DNA of 64,000 nucleotides from Sphingomonas sp. LR60 (GTDB taxonomy: Bacteria > Pseudomonadota > Alphaproteobacteria > Sphingomonadales > Sphingomonadaceae), in contig NZ_JASPFK010000001.1 in assembly GCF_036855935.1 (NCBI RefSeq), forward strand, positions 3,722,501 to 3,786,500, in the 5' to 3' direction. Made by a program: the position numbers and the translations under genes. This document shows positions 26,380-36,222 of this stretch, piece after piece. Numbering within the stretch: the stretch's first letter is position 1; each line of letters begins with the position of its first letter. The notes beneath the pieces were generated by a model. That model was given only the letters and a program-made list of their open reading frames with translations, did not search any database and had not been told where the DNA came from.

Positions 26380-28946
26380 CGCCCCATCAGTCCGGCAAGC
26401 GCGGCGAAGGCATTGGCCGGATCGGGTGCGGCGACCTTGGCACGCGGACGTCCGCGCCAGACGTAGTGCGGTGCCGTGTCGAGCGTGGCGACCGGACGGA
26501 AGCCCAGTTCGGCCATCAGTCGCGCGATCGTCGCGGGTTCCAGCCCGATCGACACCGCCAACGCGGGATCGGGTGCGAACGGCGTGCGGCCGTTCGCGCC
26601 GCGCGCGTCATGCGCGGCGCGCGCGACGCGTTCGACGAGGTCGATCCGCACCGCCTGCCCGCCGAGCGCGCGATGACCCATCAACGGCACCGCACCCGGC
26701 GTGCCGCGCGGCAGCGACGTCGCGCCCGCGGGCGGCACGGCGGGGATGGGCGTGCCGTACGCAGCGAGCAGCGCGCGACGCCATGCCTGCGCCGCGGGCT
26801 TGAGGAGGCGCGGATCGAACAGGTCGAGCGCGCCGATCGTGATCCGCTGCCGCCGCAGCCATTGCCGCTGTCCCGACGACAGCGCCTCGACCGCGTCGCG
26901 CAGCGGCAGGCGTTGGGCGAAGCCTGCGCCGGCCTCCATCGCTGCGGCGATGCTGCGCAGCACGGGCCCGGCTTCGGCAGCGCGCGTCGCCGTCGACAAT
27001 GCCGCCAGCGCCGGGAGGGTGCGGGCGATCGTTGCCGTGGTCCAGAGCCGCAGCCGTTCGGCGACGCGGTTGCGCAAGGGTGGGTCGAGACAGTCGAGGG
27101 CTTCGTCGAGCGTTACCTGCGGGCGTGCGAGCGAGGTGCCGCGCGACAGGCGGGCGACGACCAGTGCGCTCCCTTCATTGTCTGCCTCTTCCGCACCGTT
27201 CGACAGGCTCTGCACGACCGGTTCGGCGGTACCGGACCTGGAAAGGTATCGCAGCCCGCTGACCGTAATCGTTCCGTCGTCACCGAGCGCGAAGCGCGCG
27301 TCGTCGCTGGCGATCAGCGCCTCGGCACGGCGGCGGCGCTCACCCGCGAGTCGCTTCTCGGCAGTGGCGAGCAGCAGGCGCTTGTCGTGCGCGCGCGCAT
27401 CGGGGGCGACGACGAAGCGGAAACCGTCGAGTCGGCCGATCGTGTGGGTATCGATCGTCACCTCGCCCTGCGCGTCGATCTCGACCGGCAACATCCCGAC
27501 GCCACCGCCGATCTTCTTCGCCAGCGCGGTGGTGCGCTTGTCGACGAAGCGCTGCGTCAGGCTGAGATGGAGTGCGTCGGAGAGCCGTTCCTCGATCTCC
27601 AGCGTGCGCGCCGCCCAGGTCTGCGGGTCGGCGAGCCAGTCGGGGCGCTGCGCGATATAGGCCCAGCTGCGGATCGCGGCGATGCGGCCGGCGATCGTCT
27701 CGACATCGCCTTCGGTACGGTCGAGCCGCGCGACCTCGTCGGCGAACCATTGGTGCGGGATATGGCCTTGCGACAGATAGCCGAACACACGTCCGACGAA
27801 GCGCGCGTGCGGATCGAGCCCGAGCTTGGCGAAATCGGGAATACCGCACGCCGCCCATAGCCGCGCGACATTGCCGCGCGCGCGGTCGCGGACGCCGGGT
27901 TCCTCGGCGAGCCGCTTGAGGATCTTGAGGTCGAGCGCCTCGGGCGCGGCGCGCAACGCGAGATCGTCGGGGCGCTGCGACAGGCTGGCGACCAAAGCGT
28001 CGATGCTCGACAGATCGGGCGTGCCGTTGCGCCAGTAGAGCCAGTCCAGTCGCGGGAAGCGGTGGCCCTCGATCGCGGCGACTTCCTCGGGTTCGAACGC
28101 GTCGGGGCCGTCCTCGGACAGCGCGCCGAACGTGCCGTCGCGCTGGTGTCGCCCGGCGCGGCCGGCGATCTGCGCCATCTCCGACACGCGCAAGCGGCGG
28201 CGTTGCTGGCCATCGAACTTGTGGAGCCCGGCAAAGGCGACATGCCCGACGTCGAGGTTGAGCCCCATGCCGATCGCGTCGGTGGCGACGAGGTAATCGA
28301 CCTCGCCGGCCTGGAACATCGCGACCTGTGCGTTGCGGGTACGCGGCGACAGCGCGCCCATCACCACCGCCGCGCCGCCGCGCAGGCGCCGCAGCATCTC
28401 GGCGGTGGCGTAGACTTCTTCGGCGGAGAAGGCGACGATCGCCGAACGGCGCGGCAGCCGCGACAGCTTCTTCGCGCCGGCATAGCTGAGCGTCGAGAAG
28501 CGAGGGCGCTCGACGATCTCGATACCGGGCACCAGCGCACGCAACACCGGGCGCAGCGACTCGGAACCGAGGATCATCGTCTCCTCGCGACCGCGCGCGC
28601 GCAGGATACGATCAGTGAAGACATGCCCGCGCTCTCGGTCGCTGCCGAGCTGCGCCTCGTCGAGCGCGACGAACGCGACGTCCCGCTCCATGGGCATACT
28701 CTCGGCGGTGCACAGGAACCAGCGCGCGTCCTTCGGGACGATCCGTTCCTCGCCGGTGATCAGCGCGACGCGATCGGCGCCCTTGATCGCGACGACGCGG
28801 TCATAGACCTCGCGCGCCAGCAGGCGCAGCGGGAAACCGATCATGCCGCTGGAATGCGCGCACATCCGCTCGATCGCGAGATGGGTCTTGCCGGTGTTGG
28901 TCGGACCCAGCACGGCCGTAACGCGGGGTCGGTCGAAAGCCACCAT
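26376..28946 (-). CDS. SUV3-like superfamily 2 RNA helicase
   Basis: An 856-aa helicase resembling the mitochondrial degradosome helicase Suv3. Walker A is GPTNTGKT (14-21), the Walker B box DEAQ near 96, the second RecA domain has SPRTRNAQVAMFQAGEVDYLVATDAIGMGLNLD, and motif VI is QIAGRAGRHQRDG. The C-terminal half, absent from bacterial DEAD helicases, is a conserved alphaproteobacterial extension ending in an Ala-rich tail. A role in RNA turnover is inferred from the family. A short stretch near 27197-27218 matches palindromic family D and appears inserted in frame (residues VVQSLSNGAEE). It is divergent from the M23 peptidase gene. Confidence 0.88.
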   Translation of the reverse strand: MVAFDRPRVTAVLGPTNTGKTHLAIERMCAHSSGMIGFPLRLLAREVYDRVVAIKGADRVALITGEERIVPKDARWFLCTAESMPMERDVAFVALDEAQLGSDRERGHVFTDRILRARGREETMILGSESLRPVLRALVPGIEIVERPRFSTLSYAGAKKLSRLPRRSAIVAFSAEEVYATAEMLRRLRGGAAVVMGALSPRTRNAQVAMFQAGEVDYLVATDAIGMGLNLDVGHVAFAGLHKFDGQQRRRLRVSEMAQIAGRAGRHQRDGTFGALSEDGPDAFEPEEVAAIEGHRFPRLDWLYWRNGTPDLSSIDALVASLSQRPDDLALRAAPEALDLKILKRLAEEPGVRDRARGNVARLWAACGIPDFAKLGLDPHARFVGRVFGYLSQGHIPHQWFADEVARLDRTEGDVETIAGRIAAIRSWAYIAQRPDWLADPQTWAARTLEIEERLSDALHLSLTQRFVDKRTTALAKKIGGGVGMLPVEIDAQGEVTIDTHTIGRLDGFRFVVAPDARAHDKRLLLATAEKRLAGERRRRAEALIASDDARFALGDDGTITVSGLRYLSRSGTAEPVVQSLSNGAEEADNEGSALVVARLSRGTSLARPQVTLDEALDCLDPPLRNRVAERLRLWTTATIARTLPALAALSTATRAAEAGPVLRSIAAAMEAGAGFAQRLPLRDAVEALSSGQRQWLRRQRITIGALDLFDPRLLKPAAQAWRRALLAAYGTPIPAVPPAGATSLPRGTPGAVPLMGHRALGGQAVRIDLVERVARAAHDARGANGRTPFAPDPALAVSIGLEPATIARLMAELGFRPVATLDTAPHYVWRGRPRAKVAAPDPANAFAALAGLMGR
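27197..27218. repeat. Family D repeat arm inside the helicase gene
   Basis: TTCGACAGGCTCTGCACGA differs by one base from TTCGACAGGCTCAGCACGA in the intergenic copy at 16641-16706. It lies in the reading frame of the SUV3-like helicase, encoding PVVQSLSNG on the minus strand, in a weakly conserved linker. Confidence 0.5.
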
Positions 28947-29124
28947 GACCTGCCCTACATCGGATGTGTGGTGCGGGGATGCAATTGCTGCAAATCGGGC
29001 GCCTCCGGTTCGCCGTCCCAGATCAACGCTCCACCGCAGCGCGACGCTCCGAAGTGCGCGGTTAATTTGACTTTAGCGAATCACGTCCACAACGCTGCGC
29101 CTGACGCAGGTCGCCTGGGGCGGC

Positions 29125-30612
29125 ATGCTTTTCGAGAGCGGGGCAGAAGCCGGCGTGTTCTTGCGCGAGCAACAGGGGCTGGAATGGGCAGGCGCGGGCG
29201 CGGGTACGCCCGGCCGCGTCGTCATGCCCGACGCCGATCGCGCCTGGCTGCATCGCGCGCGCGCTGCGGCGCGCGACGCCGATTGGGTGCCCGATCTCGG
29301 CCGCGATATCGGCAGCCTGACGTGGTGGCGCGGGCTGGCGACGTGCACCGCTTTGTGCGCGGGCGCGTGGTTCCTGTCGCCGGGCTTCCAGCCTTTAATC
29401 GGGGCGAGCGCGCCGGTGATGGGCGAGGCGGCGTTCGAGGAAGCGCGGACGCAGTCGTTCGCACCGCTCGCACTGGGGGCGACGACCGGGCGACGGATGG
29501 CGGCGGGGGCGCTGGTGCGTCCGCTGAGCGAAACTCCGGAGCGACCGCAGATCGAACTGACCGCGGCGCTGGGCGATGGCGATACGCTGGCGGGCACGTT
29601 GCAGCGCGCCGGGGTCGGCGGCGGCGAGGCGGCGCGCGTCGCGGGGCTGGTCGGGGCTGCGACGCTGCGGCCGGGGACGTTGCTGTCGCTGACGCTGGGG
29701 CGACGTCCGACCAAATTCCAGCCGCGTCCGCTGGAGAAGCTCGATTTCCGCGCCGCCTTCGATCTCAACATGACGGTGCTGCGCGCGGGCGAGGGGCTGA
29801 CGGTGCTGCGCCGTCCGATTGCGATCGACCGCACCCCGCTGCATGTGCGTGGGATCGTCGGCGCGAGCCTGTACCGTTCGGCACGTGCGGCGGGGGTGCC
29901 AGCGCGCGTGGTCGAGAATTATCTCAAGGCGCTTGGCGCACATATGCCGATCGAGCGGATCGACTCGAGCGACACGTTCGACATCGTCGCCGACCAGCAG
30001 CGCGCCGCGACCGGCGAGGTCGAGGTCGGGCAGCTCCAATATGCCGGGCTCGATCAGGGGCGGCAGAAGGTGACGTTGGTGCGCTGGGGCGACCGCGACG
30101 GCACCGACGGTACGCTGATGGACCCCGGCGGGCAGGTCGAGCGGCGCGGGACGATGGGGATGCCGGTCGCGGGGCGGGTCACCTCGACGTTCGGGATGCG
30201 GATGCACCCGCTGCTCGGCTTCATGCGGATGCACAAGGGCACCGATATTGGCGCGCCGTACGGCAGCCCGATCTATGCCGCGATGGACGGCGTGGTGCAG
30301 TCGGCCGGGCGCGCGGGCGGTTACGGCAATTTCGTCAAGCTCGCGCACTCCGGCGGGCTGACGAGCGGTTACGGCCATATGAGCCGCTTCGCGGTGCGGG
30401 CGGGGATGCGCGTCGCACGCGGGCAGGTGATCGGCTATGTCGGGTCGACCGGCATCTCGACCGGGCCGCACCTGCATTGGGAAGTGTGGCGGAACGGGCA
30501 GCCGGTGAATCCGCGCAGCATCTCGATGAGCAGCCTGCAGGCGCTGCCCGCCGCGACGATCCGCGCGATGAAGGCGAAGATGGCGCGACTGCTCGACACG
30601 CCGCTGCGCTGA
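29125..30612 (+). CDS. M23 family metallopeptidase
   Basis: A 495-aa membrane-bound peptidase of the LytM/M23 family, which cleave peptidoglycan cross-bridges or activate amidases. One transmembrane helix lies near residues 69-88 (GLATCTALCAGAWFLSPGF). A LysM-like/OapA-like segment follows, and the catalytic domain lies at about 345-460 with HKGTDIGAP (Zn ligands H, D) and GPHLHWEVW (HxH). All zinc ligands appear present, so it is probably active. The ATG start follows TGGGGCGG. It is divergent from the helicase gene across 178 bp that holds the promoters. Confidence 0.9.
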   Translation: MLFESGAEAGVFLREQQGLEWAGAGAGTPGRVVMPDADRAWLHRARAAARDADWVPDLGRDIGSLTWWRGLATCTALCAGAWFLSPGFQPLIGASAPVMGEAAFEEARTQSFAPLALGATTGRRMAAGALVRPLSETPERPQIELTAALGDGDTLAGTLQRAGVGGGEAARVAGLVGAATLRPGTLLSLTLGRRPTKFQPRPLEKLDFRAAFDLNMTVLRAGEGLTVLRRPIAIDRTPLHVRGIVGASLYRSARAAGVPARVVENYLKALGAHMPIERIDSSDTFDIVADQQRAATGEVEVGQLQYAGLDQGRQKVTLVRWGDRDGTDGTLMDPGGQVERRGTMGMPVAGRVTSTFGMRMHPLLGFMRMHKGTDIGAPYGSPIYAAMDGVVQSAGRAGGYGNFVKLAHSGGLTSGYGHMSRFAVRAGMRVARGQVIGYVGSTGISTGPHLHWEVWRNGQPVNPRSISMSSLQALPAATIRAMKAKMARLLDTPLR

Positions 30613-30652
30613 TCTTGCGGGCGGCGAAGTGCCGACCCACATCGCTGTTTCC

Positions 30653-31060
30653 ATGCCGCTTCATCTCACCAAGGTCGCGTTCGGCGCGGCGAGCGTCGAC
30701 CTGCTTGCCGAGCGCTTGCGGGCGCGCGCCGCCGCCGGGCCCGTGTTCCTGACCACGCGCTATCTGCCCAAGCGCCACGAGGAAGTGGCGGGGCAGGGGT
30801 CGCTGTTCTGGATCATCAAGCACCAGCTGGTTGCGCGCTCGCCGATCCTGTCGTTCGGCGACGCCGAGGGTGGGCGCGTCGCGATCCATATCGATCCCGA
30901 TCTGCGGCTGGTGCTGGCGCAGCCGCGGCGGGCGCATCAGGGCTGGCGCTATCTGGAGGCGGACGATGCGCCGGTCGATCTGGGCGGCGACGTCGCCGAC
31001 GGACTTGCGGCGATGCCGCCGGTGCTGGTGGGGAAGCTGAACGAACTGGGGTTGATCTGA
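30653..31060 (+). CDS. DUF1489 family protein
   Basis: A 135-aa protein of the alphaproteobacterial DUF1489 family, function unknown. It has the typical start MPLHLTKVAFGA, the TTRYLPKRHEEVAGQGSLFWIIKH block and GWRYLEADDAPVDL. The ATG at 30653 is preferred because the family begins there; a GTG at 30629 adds eight residues. No signal or membrane helix is seen. It probably shares a transcript with the M23 gene (41 bp apart). Confidence 0.85.
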   Translation: MPLHLTKVAFGAASVDLLAERLRARAAAGPVFLTTRYLPKRHEEVAGQGSLFWIIKHQLVARSPILSFGDAEGGRVAIHIDPDLRLVLAQPRRAHQGWRYLEADDAPVDLGGDVADGLAAMPPVLVGKLNELGLI

Positions 31061-31067
31061 CCCCTTT

Positions 31068-31142
31068 CGTCATTCCCGCGACGGCGGGAACCCAGAACCT
31101 CGGGTGTTCCGGTTCTTGCGATGGACCTGCGCGGGGATGACG
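31068..31142. repeat. Family B palindromic repeat, copy 2 (short)
   Basis: About 75 bp; CGTCATTCCCGCGACGGCGG at the left and CGCGGGGATGACGG at the right with a shortened middle that keeps GGACCTGCGC. It lies between the converging DUF1489 and tyrA genes. Confidence 0.7.
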
Positions 31143-31155
31143 GTTGGGCGGAGAG

Positions 31156-32064
31156 TCAGTCGTGCTTGCGACCGAAGTCGGCCGCGGCATCGTCCTGGCC
31201 CTGATCGACGATCGACCGCCGGATCGCGCGGGTTCGCGCGAAGCGGTCGTGGAGCGCGTCGCCGTCGCCCCAGCGGATCGCCCGCTGTAGCTGGCTCAGG
31301 TCCTCGCTGAAGCGTTGCAGCATCTCCAGCACCGCGTCCTTGTTCGACAGGAACACGTCGCGCCACATCACCGGGTCGGAGGCGGCGATGCGCGTGAAGT
31401 CGCGGAAGCCGCCTGCGGAGAATTTGATGACCTCCGACTGCGTCACCTGTTGCAGGTCATCGGCGGTCCCGACGATCGTATAGGCGATCAGGTGCGGCAG
31501 GTGGCTGGTGACGGCGAGGACCAGATCGTGGTGATCGGGGGCCATCCGCTCGACATCCGCGCCGATCCGCCGCCAGAAATCCTCGACGCGGATCGTCGCC
31601 GCCTCGTCGCTTTCCGGCAAGGGCGTGACGATGCACCAGCGCCCGCGGAACAGCGTCCCGAAGCCCGCTTCCGGCCCGCTCTGTTCGGTGCCCGCGACCG
31701 GGTGCGCGGGGACGACGCGCGCCGGGGGCAGCACCGCCGATAGCGCCTGCGCAACCGAGGCCTTGCAGCTCCCGACATCGCTGACGATTGCGTCGGTGGG
31801 CAAGTCGGCGGCGATCTCGGCCGCCACCGCGCCCATCGCACCGACCGGCACGCACAGGATCACCAGATCGGCGTCGGTGACCGCCGCCCCGGCACGATCG
31901 GCGACGTCGTCGAGCAGGTCGATGCGCCGCGCGACCTCACGCACGGCCGGGTCGGCGTCATGCCCGGTCAGCCGCACGGTCGGCATATATTGCCGCACCG
32001 CGCGCGCGATCGAGGAGCCGATCAGCCCGAGGCCGATGATCGAGACACGCGAAAACGGCAGCAT
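31156..32064 (-). CDS. Prephenate/arogenate dehydrogenase family protein
   Basis: A 302-aa TyrA-type dehydrogenase of tyrosine synthesis. The NAD(P)-binding GLGLIGSSIARAV (about 11-23) is intact, followed by DVGSCKASV, PAHPVAGTEQSGPEAG and VTSHLPHLIAY, the substrate-site His motif. Specificity for prephenate, arogenate (TyrC) or both cannot be read from sequence. The ATG overlaps the hisC stop (ATGA), and the two form the hisC-tyrA pair common in this order, where HisC-type enzymes may serve both histidine and aromatic pathways. Confidence 0.92.
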   Translation of the reverse strand: MLPFSRVSIIGLGLIGSSIARAVRQYMPTVRLTGHDADPAVREVARRIDLLDDVADRAGAAVTDADLVILCVPVGAMGAVAAEIAADLPTDAIVSDVGSCKASVAQALSAVLPPARVVPAHPVAGTEQSGPEAGFGTLFRGRWCIVTPLPESDEAATIRVEDFWRRIGADVERMAPDHHDLVLAVTSHLPHLIAYTIVGTADDLQQVTQSEVIKFSAGGFRDFTRIAASDPVMWRDVFLSNKDAVLEMLQRFSEDLSQLQRAIRWGDGDALHDRFARTRAIRRSIVDQGQDDAAADFGRKHD

Positions 32065-33212
32065 CAGCCGCGCTCGATGCCCTTGTCGGGGGCGGTGGCA
32101 TGGGCGGGGCTCGCACCACGCTCGACCAGGTCACGCAGTGCGGCGGCGACGCCGCGCGTCTCGGCCTCGGTACCGATCGTGATCCGCAGCCCCTGCGCAA
32201 GGCCCTGGCCCGGCAGCCAGCGGACGATATAGCCCGCATCCATCAGCCCCTTATAGGCGGTTTCGGCGGTCAGCGCGCCCTCGAACACCACCAGCACGAA
32301 GTTGGCCTCGCTCGGGATTGCGCGCAGCCCGGCGTTGCCCAGCTTGGTGACTTCGGCGGCGAACCACGCGCGCCACTCGGCATTGTGCGCACGGGTGTGC
32401 TCGACGAACGCGCGGTCCTCGACCGCGGCGACCGCGGCGCGCTGCCCGCCGATCGTGATGTTGAACGGAAGGCGGATGCGGTGCAGCGCCTGGACGATCT
32501 CCGCATGGGCATAACCCCAGCCGATCCGCTCGGCAGCCAAGCCGTGAATCTTCGAAAAAGTGCGCGTCACCAGGACGTTGCGCGCGGTCTTGGCCAGTTC
32601 CAGACCGCCATCGTCGTCCTGGTCGGCGAGGTATTCGGCATAGGCCTGGTCGAGCACCAGCAGCACATCGCCCGGCAGCGCCGCGTGGAGCCGCGCGATC
32701 TCGGTAGCAGGCGCGAAGGTGCCGGTCGGGTTGTTGGGATTGGCGACATAGACGACGCGTGTCCGATCGGTGACGCAGGCGAGGATCGCGTCGACATCGG
32801 TGGCATAGTCGCGGTCAGGCGCGATCACCGGGGTGGCGCCGACACGCCGCGTCGCGATCTCGTAGACCGCAAAGCCGTAACGGACGAAGATCACCTCGTC
32901 GCCCGGCCCGGCATACGCCCCTGCGGCAAGATGCAGGATCTCGTCCGAGCCGTTGCCGTAGATGATCCGCGCCGCGTCGAGCCCGAAGCGCGCCGCGATC
33001 GCCTCGCGCACGATCGCGCCGCTGGCATCGGGGTAACGCTCCAGCGTGTCCGCCGCCGAGGCGTAGGCCGCACGAGCGGCGGGCGAGGTGCCGAGCGGGT
33101 TCTCGTTCGACGACAATTTGGCGACGGTGCGTCCGTCGTCGGTGGTCGAGCGCCCCGGAATGTACGGGGCGATGTCCATGATCCAGGGCTTGGGAGCGGG
33201 CGCGTTCGTCAT
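32064..33212 (-). CDS. hisC: Histidinol-phosphate aminotransferase
   Basis: A 382-aa class I/II PLP aminotransferase. The ATG at 33210-33212 gives the family start ([15 protein letters not shown]). The residues known to bind PLP are visible: [19 protein letters not shown] and the Schiff-base lysine K221 in [17 protein letters not shown]. It converts imidazole-acetol phosphate and glutamate to histidinol phosphate. Linkage to tyrA suggests it also transaminates prephenate or aromatic keto acids. The gene reads directly into tyrA. Confidence 0.94.
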   Translation of the reverse strand: MTNAPAPKPWIMDIAPYIPGRSTTDDGRTVAKLSSNENPLGTSPAARAAYASAADTLERYPDASGAIVREAIAARFGLDAARIIYGNGSDEILHLAAGAYAGPGDEVIFVRYGFAVYEIATRRVGATPVIAPDRDYATDVDAILACVTDRTRVVYVANPNNPTGTFAPATEIARLHAALPGDVLLVLDQAYAEYLADQDDDGGLELAKTARNVLVTRTFSKIHGLAAERIGWGYAHAEIVQALHRIRLPFNITIGGQRAAVAAVEDRAFVEHTRAHNAEWRAWFAAEVTKLGNAGLRAIPSEANFVLVVFEGALTAETAYKGLMDAGYIVRWLPGQGLAQGLRITIGTEAETRGVAAALRDLVERGASPAHATAPDKGIERG

Positions 33213-33261
33213 GGCCGATGCGGGTAGCGCGCGCGCGCCGCGGGGGAAGGGGCAGGCGCGC

Positions 33262-33819
33262 CTATAGCGGTGCGTCGGGCTTGTAGCCGACCTCGGCGAT
33301 CGAGGTGCCATCGGGGTTCTTGCCGTCGCGGTACAGCGCGTTGACCTTCTGGCGTTGCGCCCAGGTCAAATTTTCCCAATTCTTGCGGTCGATGCTCGGA
33401 TGACGTTCGCCGATCGCGGCGGCGCGCTGGCGGCCGCCTCTGGATGCGGCGCTGCGCTGCTTCGCGCGCTCCGCCAGATTTGTTTTCAGCGCGTCGTCGA
33501 GCGCGCCCGCGTTGACGATCTGCTCGAGCTTGTCGAGGAACGCCATGAATCTGGCTTCTGGTATGTGGTTCGTCGCCGATCCGCTGAGCGCAAGCGGGGT
33601 GCCGCCCAGCTTGACCGTGAAGGCGACGACGCCGTTCTGGGCCTGCCACCAGCGGCCGCCGCCGTTGATCGTACGGCGTTCCGCGAATTGCTCGCGCGTC
33701 CGCACAATGCCGTCGAGCAATGGACGGCGCGTTTTCTCGAGATCGTCGGACCGCACGGCGAACGCCTCGGCAAGACCTTCGTTATCGATGAAGCCGGCGA
33801 GTGAATCCATCATTCCCAT
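33262..33819 (-). CDS. Hypothetical protein
   Basis: A 185-aa protein not recognised. It begins [15 protein letters not shown] and is predicted soluble, without signal peptide or membrane helix. The middle is hydrophobic/amphipathic ([18 protein letters not shown]). A basic linker ([16 protein letters not shown]) precedes a Trp-containing end ([24 protein letters not shown]). That C-terminal pattern recalls short DNA- or peptide-binding motifs seen in mobile-element proteins, but no family is claimed. It is separated by 49 bp from hisC and by 407 bp from the PEP-CTERM gene. Confidence 0.6.
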   Translation of the reverse strand: MGMMDSLAGFIDNEGLAEAFAVRSDDLEKTRRPLLDGIVRTREQFAERRTINGGGRWWQAQNGVVAFTVKLGGTPLALSGSATNHIPEARFMAFLDKLEQIVNAGALDDALKTNLAERAKQRSAASRGGRQRAAAIGERHPSIDRKNWENLTWAQRQKVNALYRDGKNPDGTSIAEVGYKPDAPL

Positions 33820-34226
33820 CTGCGCCTCCCTGGCTCTCGAACTGGCGCTAGGTGGCGCGCGTTACCGATCGGTCAACGTGGGTGGCTAATCGATCAGTGC
33901 AGATTAGCTGTGTCGGACGGAAGTCATTCCACCGCGCGCGAAAGGATCAAGGAACTTGTCTGGCGCGATAAGGCGTAAAAATAACGATAAATCAAGTGGC
34001 TGCAACGCCAATCGATGCGATCTGGACTAATAGGTCGAGAGCGTAGAACCAGAAAGTATTGTGATAGCCGTTTTCACGCGATCATCATTTCCACCATTCT
34101 GGGTAAACACATTCAACGAAGTTCGTGAAACCGACGATAAGGGGGCCGGGTCATTCCTTAATTGTCATTAACCGTATCTACGAGGCAGCGATGTCGCGCG
34201 AGGTGCGCCGATCGGAGTAAGCTACG
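33820..34226. other. Gene-free region with two palindromes
   Basis: No coding frame or RNA gene was found in these 407 bp, which are clearly more A/T-rich than their surroundings. They contain the palindrome ACCGATCGGT (33864-33873) and an inverted repeat GCTAATC/GATTAGC (33885-33891 with 33902-33908), both upstream of the divergent unknown gene. GGAG stands before the PEP-CTERM start. Probably the two divergent promoters. Confidence 0.5.
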
Positions 34227-34979
34227 ATGTCGATCACGAAGAAGGCGGCGCTTGCCGCGATGTTGCTGTGCGGGGCAACGATCACGGCCACCAGCGCCAA
34301 TGCCGCCACGCCGATCAGTCTCGACGCCGGGTCGGTCAGCACCAGCGGTCCGACCGATTACGCCAGCTTGCTGGGCAATCTGGCGAAGTTCGACAGCAGC
34401 CTTGGCGCGTTGACCGCCGCCTACCTGACGGTCGGCTATTCGTTCCAGTCGACGATCACCGTTTCGGCGACCACCGACTCCACCGGCCGCGTTCGCACGG
34501 AATCGGCGGCGCAGTTCCTGTCGAGCGACGCGGGGGTCAAGTCGGTCCTCGACACGCTGGTCAACACCACCAGCGCCGGGATCGGAACCGCGGACCTGTC
34601 CCCGGCCGCCTATGACCTGCTGGGCACGAGTTCGATCTACTCGGTCGGGCCGAGCTCGACATCGTCGCAGATTTTCGCCAGTAATGCATCGACGTCACAG
34701 GTTTTCGCGATCACCGGTGCGTCGCTGGCCGCGTTCGTCGCCAACGGCGGCGGCTCGTTCGACGTCTCGGCCAAGACGCTGACCGGGCTGCTGCTGTCCG
34801 CGACCGGCGGCAACGCCGCGGCGGCGCAGCAGACCAGCGCCACCTCCACGGTGGGCATCCGCTACGAATATGTCGCCGCGCCGGTGGCTGAGCCAGCGAC
34901 CTGGGCGCTGATGATCCTGGGCTTCGGCGTGGTCGGGTACAGCCTGCGCCGTCGTTCTGCCACGCTCAAGCTGGTCTGA
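34227..34979 (+). CDS. PEPxxWA-CTERM sorting domain protein
   Basis: A 250-aa secreted protein. A signal peptide ([20 protein letters not shown]) starts it. The C-terminus has the sorting signal: [23 protein letters not shown], i.e. the motif, a transmembrane helix and an Arg cluster, as recognised by exosortase-type systems. The body is Ser/Thr/Gly-rich and resembles the 'choice-of-anchor' surface domains ([20 protein letters not shown]), possibly the type E variant. Export to the surface or to a polysaccharide matrix is expected, with function unknown. Exosortase is not encoded in this window. Confidence 0.85.
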   Translation: MSITKKAALAAMLLCGATITATSANAATPISLDAGSVSTSGPTDYASLLGNLAKFDSSLGALTAAYLTVGYSFQSTITVSATTDSTGRVRTESAAQFLSSDAGVKSVLDTLVNTTSAGIGTADLSPAAYDLLGTSSIYSVGPSSTSSQIFASNASTSQVFAITGASLAAFVANGGGSFDVSAKTLTGLLLSATGGNAAAAQQTSATSTVGIRYEYVAAPVAEPATWALMILGFGVVGYSLRRRSATLKLV

Positions 34980-34992
34980 CGACCGACACCGT

Positions 34993-35026
34993 CCGATTCC
35001 CGCGCCGACATGGCGTCGGGGATCGG
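34993..35026 (+). other. Imperfect hairpin in the metX leader
   Basis: CCGAT/ATCGG and CCGAC/GTCGG arms, with internal bulges, form a long stem between the PEP-CTERM stop and metX. A further stem GGTGGCGG/CCGCCATC follows at about 35034-35052. It is either a T-tract-free terminator or part of a structured metX leader. SAM riboswitches precede metX in some alphaproteobacteria, but their conserved cores were not seen here. Confidence 0.3.
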
Positions 35027-35091
35027 GTGACCGGGTGGCGGTGCCGCCATCTCGACACCGGCACCTACGGGCGGGTAAAGGCGGCGGCTCG

Positions 35092-36222
35092 ATGCTCACC
35101 ACGCCTTCCTCGCTCGATCAGCGGTTCGGCCTGTCGCGGCGTGTCGTGCTGCCGGGGTCGCTCAGGCTCGACGGCGGCGCGCTGCTCGCGCCGGTCGAGA
35201 TCGCCTATGAAACCTATGGCACGCTGGCGGCGGACGGCGGCAATGCGATGCTGGTCTGCCACGCGCTGACCGGCGATCAGCACCTTGCCAGCGCGCATCC
35301 GCGCACCGGCAAGCCGGGGTGGTGGCAGCGGATGGTCGGGCCGGGCAAGCCGATCGACACCGATCGTTATTTCGTCATCTGTACCAACGTGTTGGGTTCC
35401 TGCATGGGCTCGACCGGACCGGCAAGCGTCGATCCGTCGACCGGGCGACCGTATGCGATGGCGTTTCCGGTCATCACGATCCGCGACATGGTGCGCGCAC
35501 AGGCGCTGCTGCTCGATCATCTGGGGGTGGCGCGGCTTGCGGCGGTCGTCGGCGGATCGATGGGCGGGATGCAGGCGCTGAGCTGGGCGGCGACCTTCCC
35601 CGAACGCGTCGAGCGATGCGTCGTCCTCGCTTCGACCGCGCGGCATTCGGCGCAGAATATCGCCTTCCACGAGGTCGGGCGGCAGGCGGTGATGGCCGAT
35701 CCGAACTGGCGCGGCGGCGACTATTACGACAGCGACCCGCCCGCCGCCGGGCTGGCGGTGGCGCGGATGGCGGCGCACATCACCTATCTGTCCGAGGCGG
35801 GACTGACCGAGAAGTTCGGCCGGCGCCTGCAGGCGCGCGCGCAGAAATCCTTCGGATTCGACGCCGATTTCCAGGTGGAAAGCTATCTGCGGCATCAGGG
35901 CCTTGCGTTCACGGACCGGTTCGATGCCAACAGCTACCTCTACATCACCCGCGCGCTCGACTATTTCGATCTGGCCGAGGAGCATGGCGGGCTGCTCGCC
36001 AACGCCTTCCGCGGCACGGCGACGCGCTTCTGCCTCGTCAGCTTCGACACCGACTGGCTGTACCCGACCGCCGAGTCGCGCAGCATCGTCCACGCCCTGA
36101 TGGCGGCGGGCGCGCCGGCGAGCTTCGTCGAGCTGTCGAGCCCGTTCGGGCATGACGCCTTCCTGCTCGACTCACCTGAGCTGGACCGTGTGATCCACGG
36201 TTTCCTGAGTGCCGGTCGATGA
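35092..36222 (+). CDS. metX: Homoserine O-acetyltransferase (MetX)
   Basis: A 376-aa alpha/beta hydrolase-fold acyltransferase that activates homoserine for methionine synthesis. The nucleophile elbow [10 protein letters not shown] holds S156. [17 protein letters not shown] and DTDWLYP follow, with a final His in [10 protein letters not shown]. The ATG at 35092 starts [17 protein letters not shown]; an upstream GTG frame is not supported. Acetyl versus succinyl specificity cannot be fixed from the motif alone, but acetyl is usual. It overlaps metW (ATGA). Confidence 0.94.
   Translation: MLTTPSSLDQRFGLSRRVVLPGSLRLDGGALLAPVEIAYETYGTLAADGGNAMLVCHALTGDQHLASAHPRTGKPGWWQRMVGPGKPIDTDRYFVICTNVLGSCMGSTGPASVDPSTGRPYAMAFPVITIRDMVRAQALLLDHLGVARLAAVVGGSMGGMQALSWAATFPERVERCVVLASTARHSAQNIAFHEVGRQAVMADPNWRGGDYYDSDPPAAGLAVARMAAHITYLSEAGLTEKFGRRLQARAQKSFGFDADFQVESYLRHQGLAFTDRFDANSYLYITRALDYFDLAEEHGGLLANAFRGTATRFCLVSFDTDWLYPTAESRSIVHALMAAGAPASFVELSSPFGHDAFLLDSPELDRVIHGFLSAGR

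Noticed and set aside
26241..27860. 539-residue open frame antisense to the helicase and S4 genes
   Set aside because: Arg-rich shadow frame without start signals or motifs.
28062..30752. 896-residue open frame on the plus strand opposite the SUV3-like helicase and in another frame of the M23 gene
   Set aside because: Composition is Arg/Ala-rich without recognisable domain, and both true genes there have complete motifs; a shadow of high-GC coding sequence.
34163..34177. TTAA-N6-TTAA pair resembling a CtrA site before the PEP-CTERM gene
   Set aside because: The spacing is six, not the seven expected for CtrA, and the gene has no cell-cycle link.
33820..34226. Small gene or RNA in the large gap
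   Set aside because: No frame with a ribosome site and no tRNA-like fold was seen.
34980..35091. SAM-II riboswitch before metX
   Set aside because: The conserved core and pseudoknot sequences of that class could not be found; only generic stems remain.
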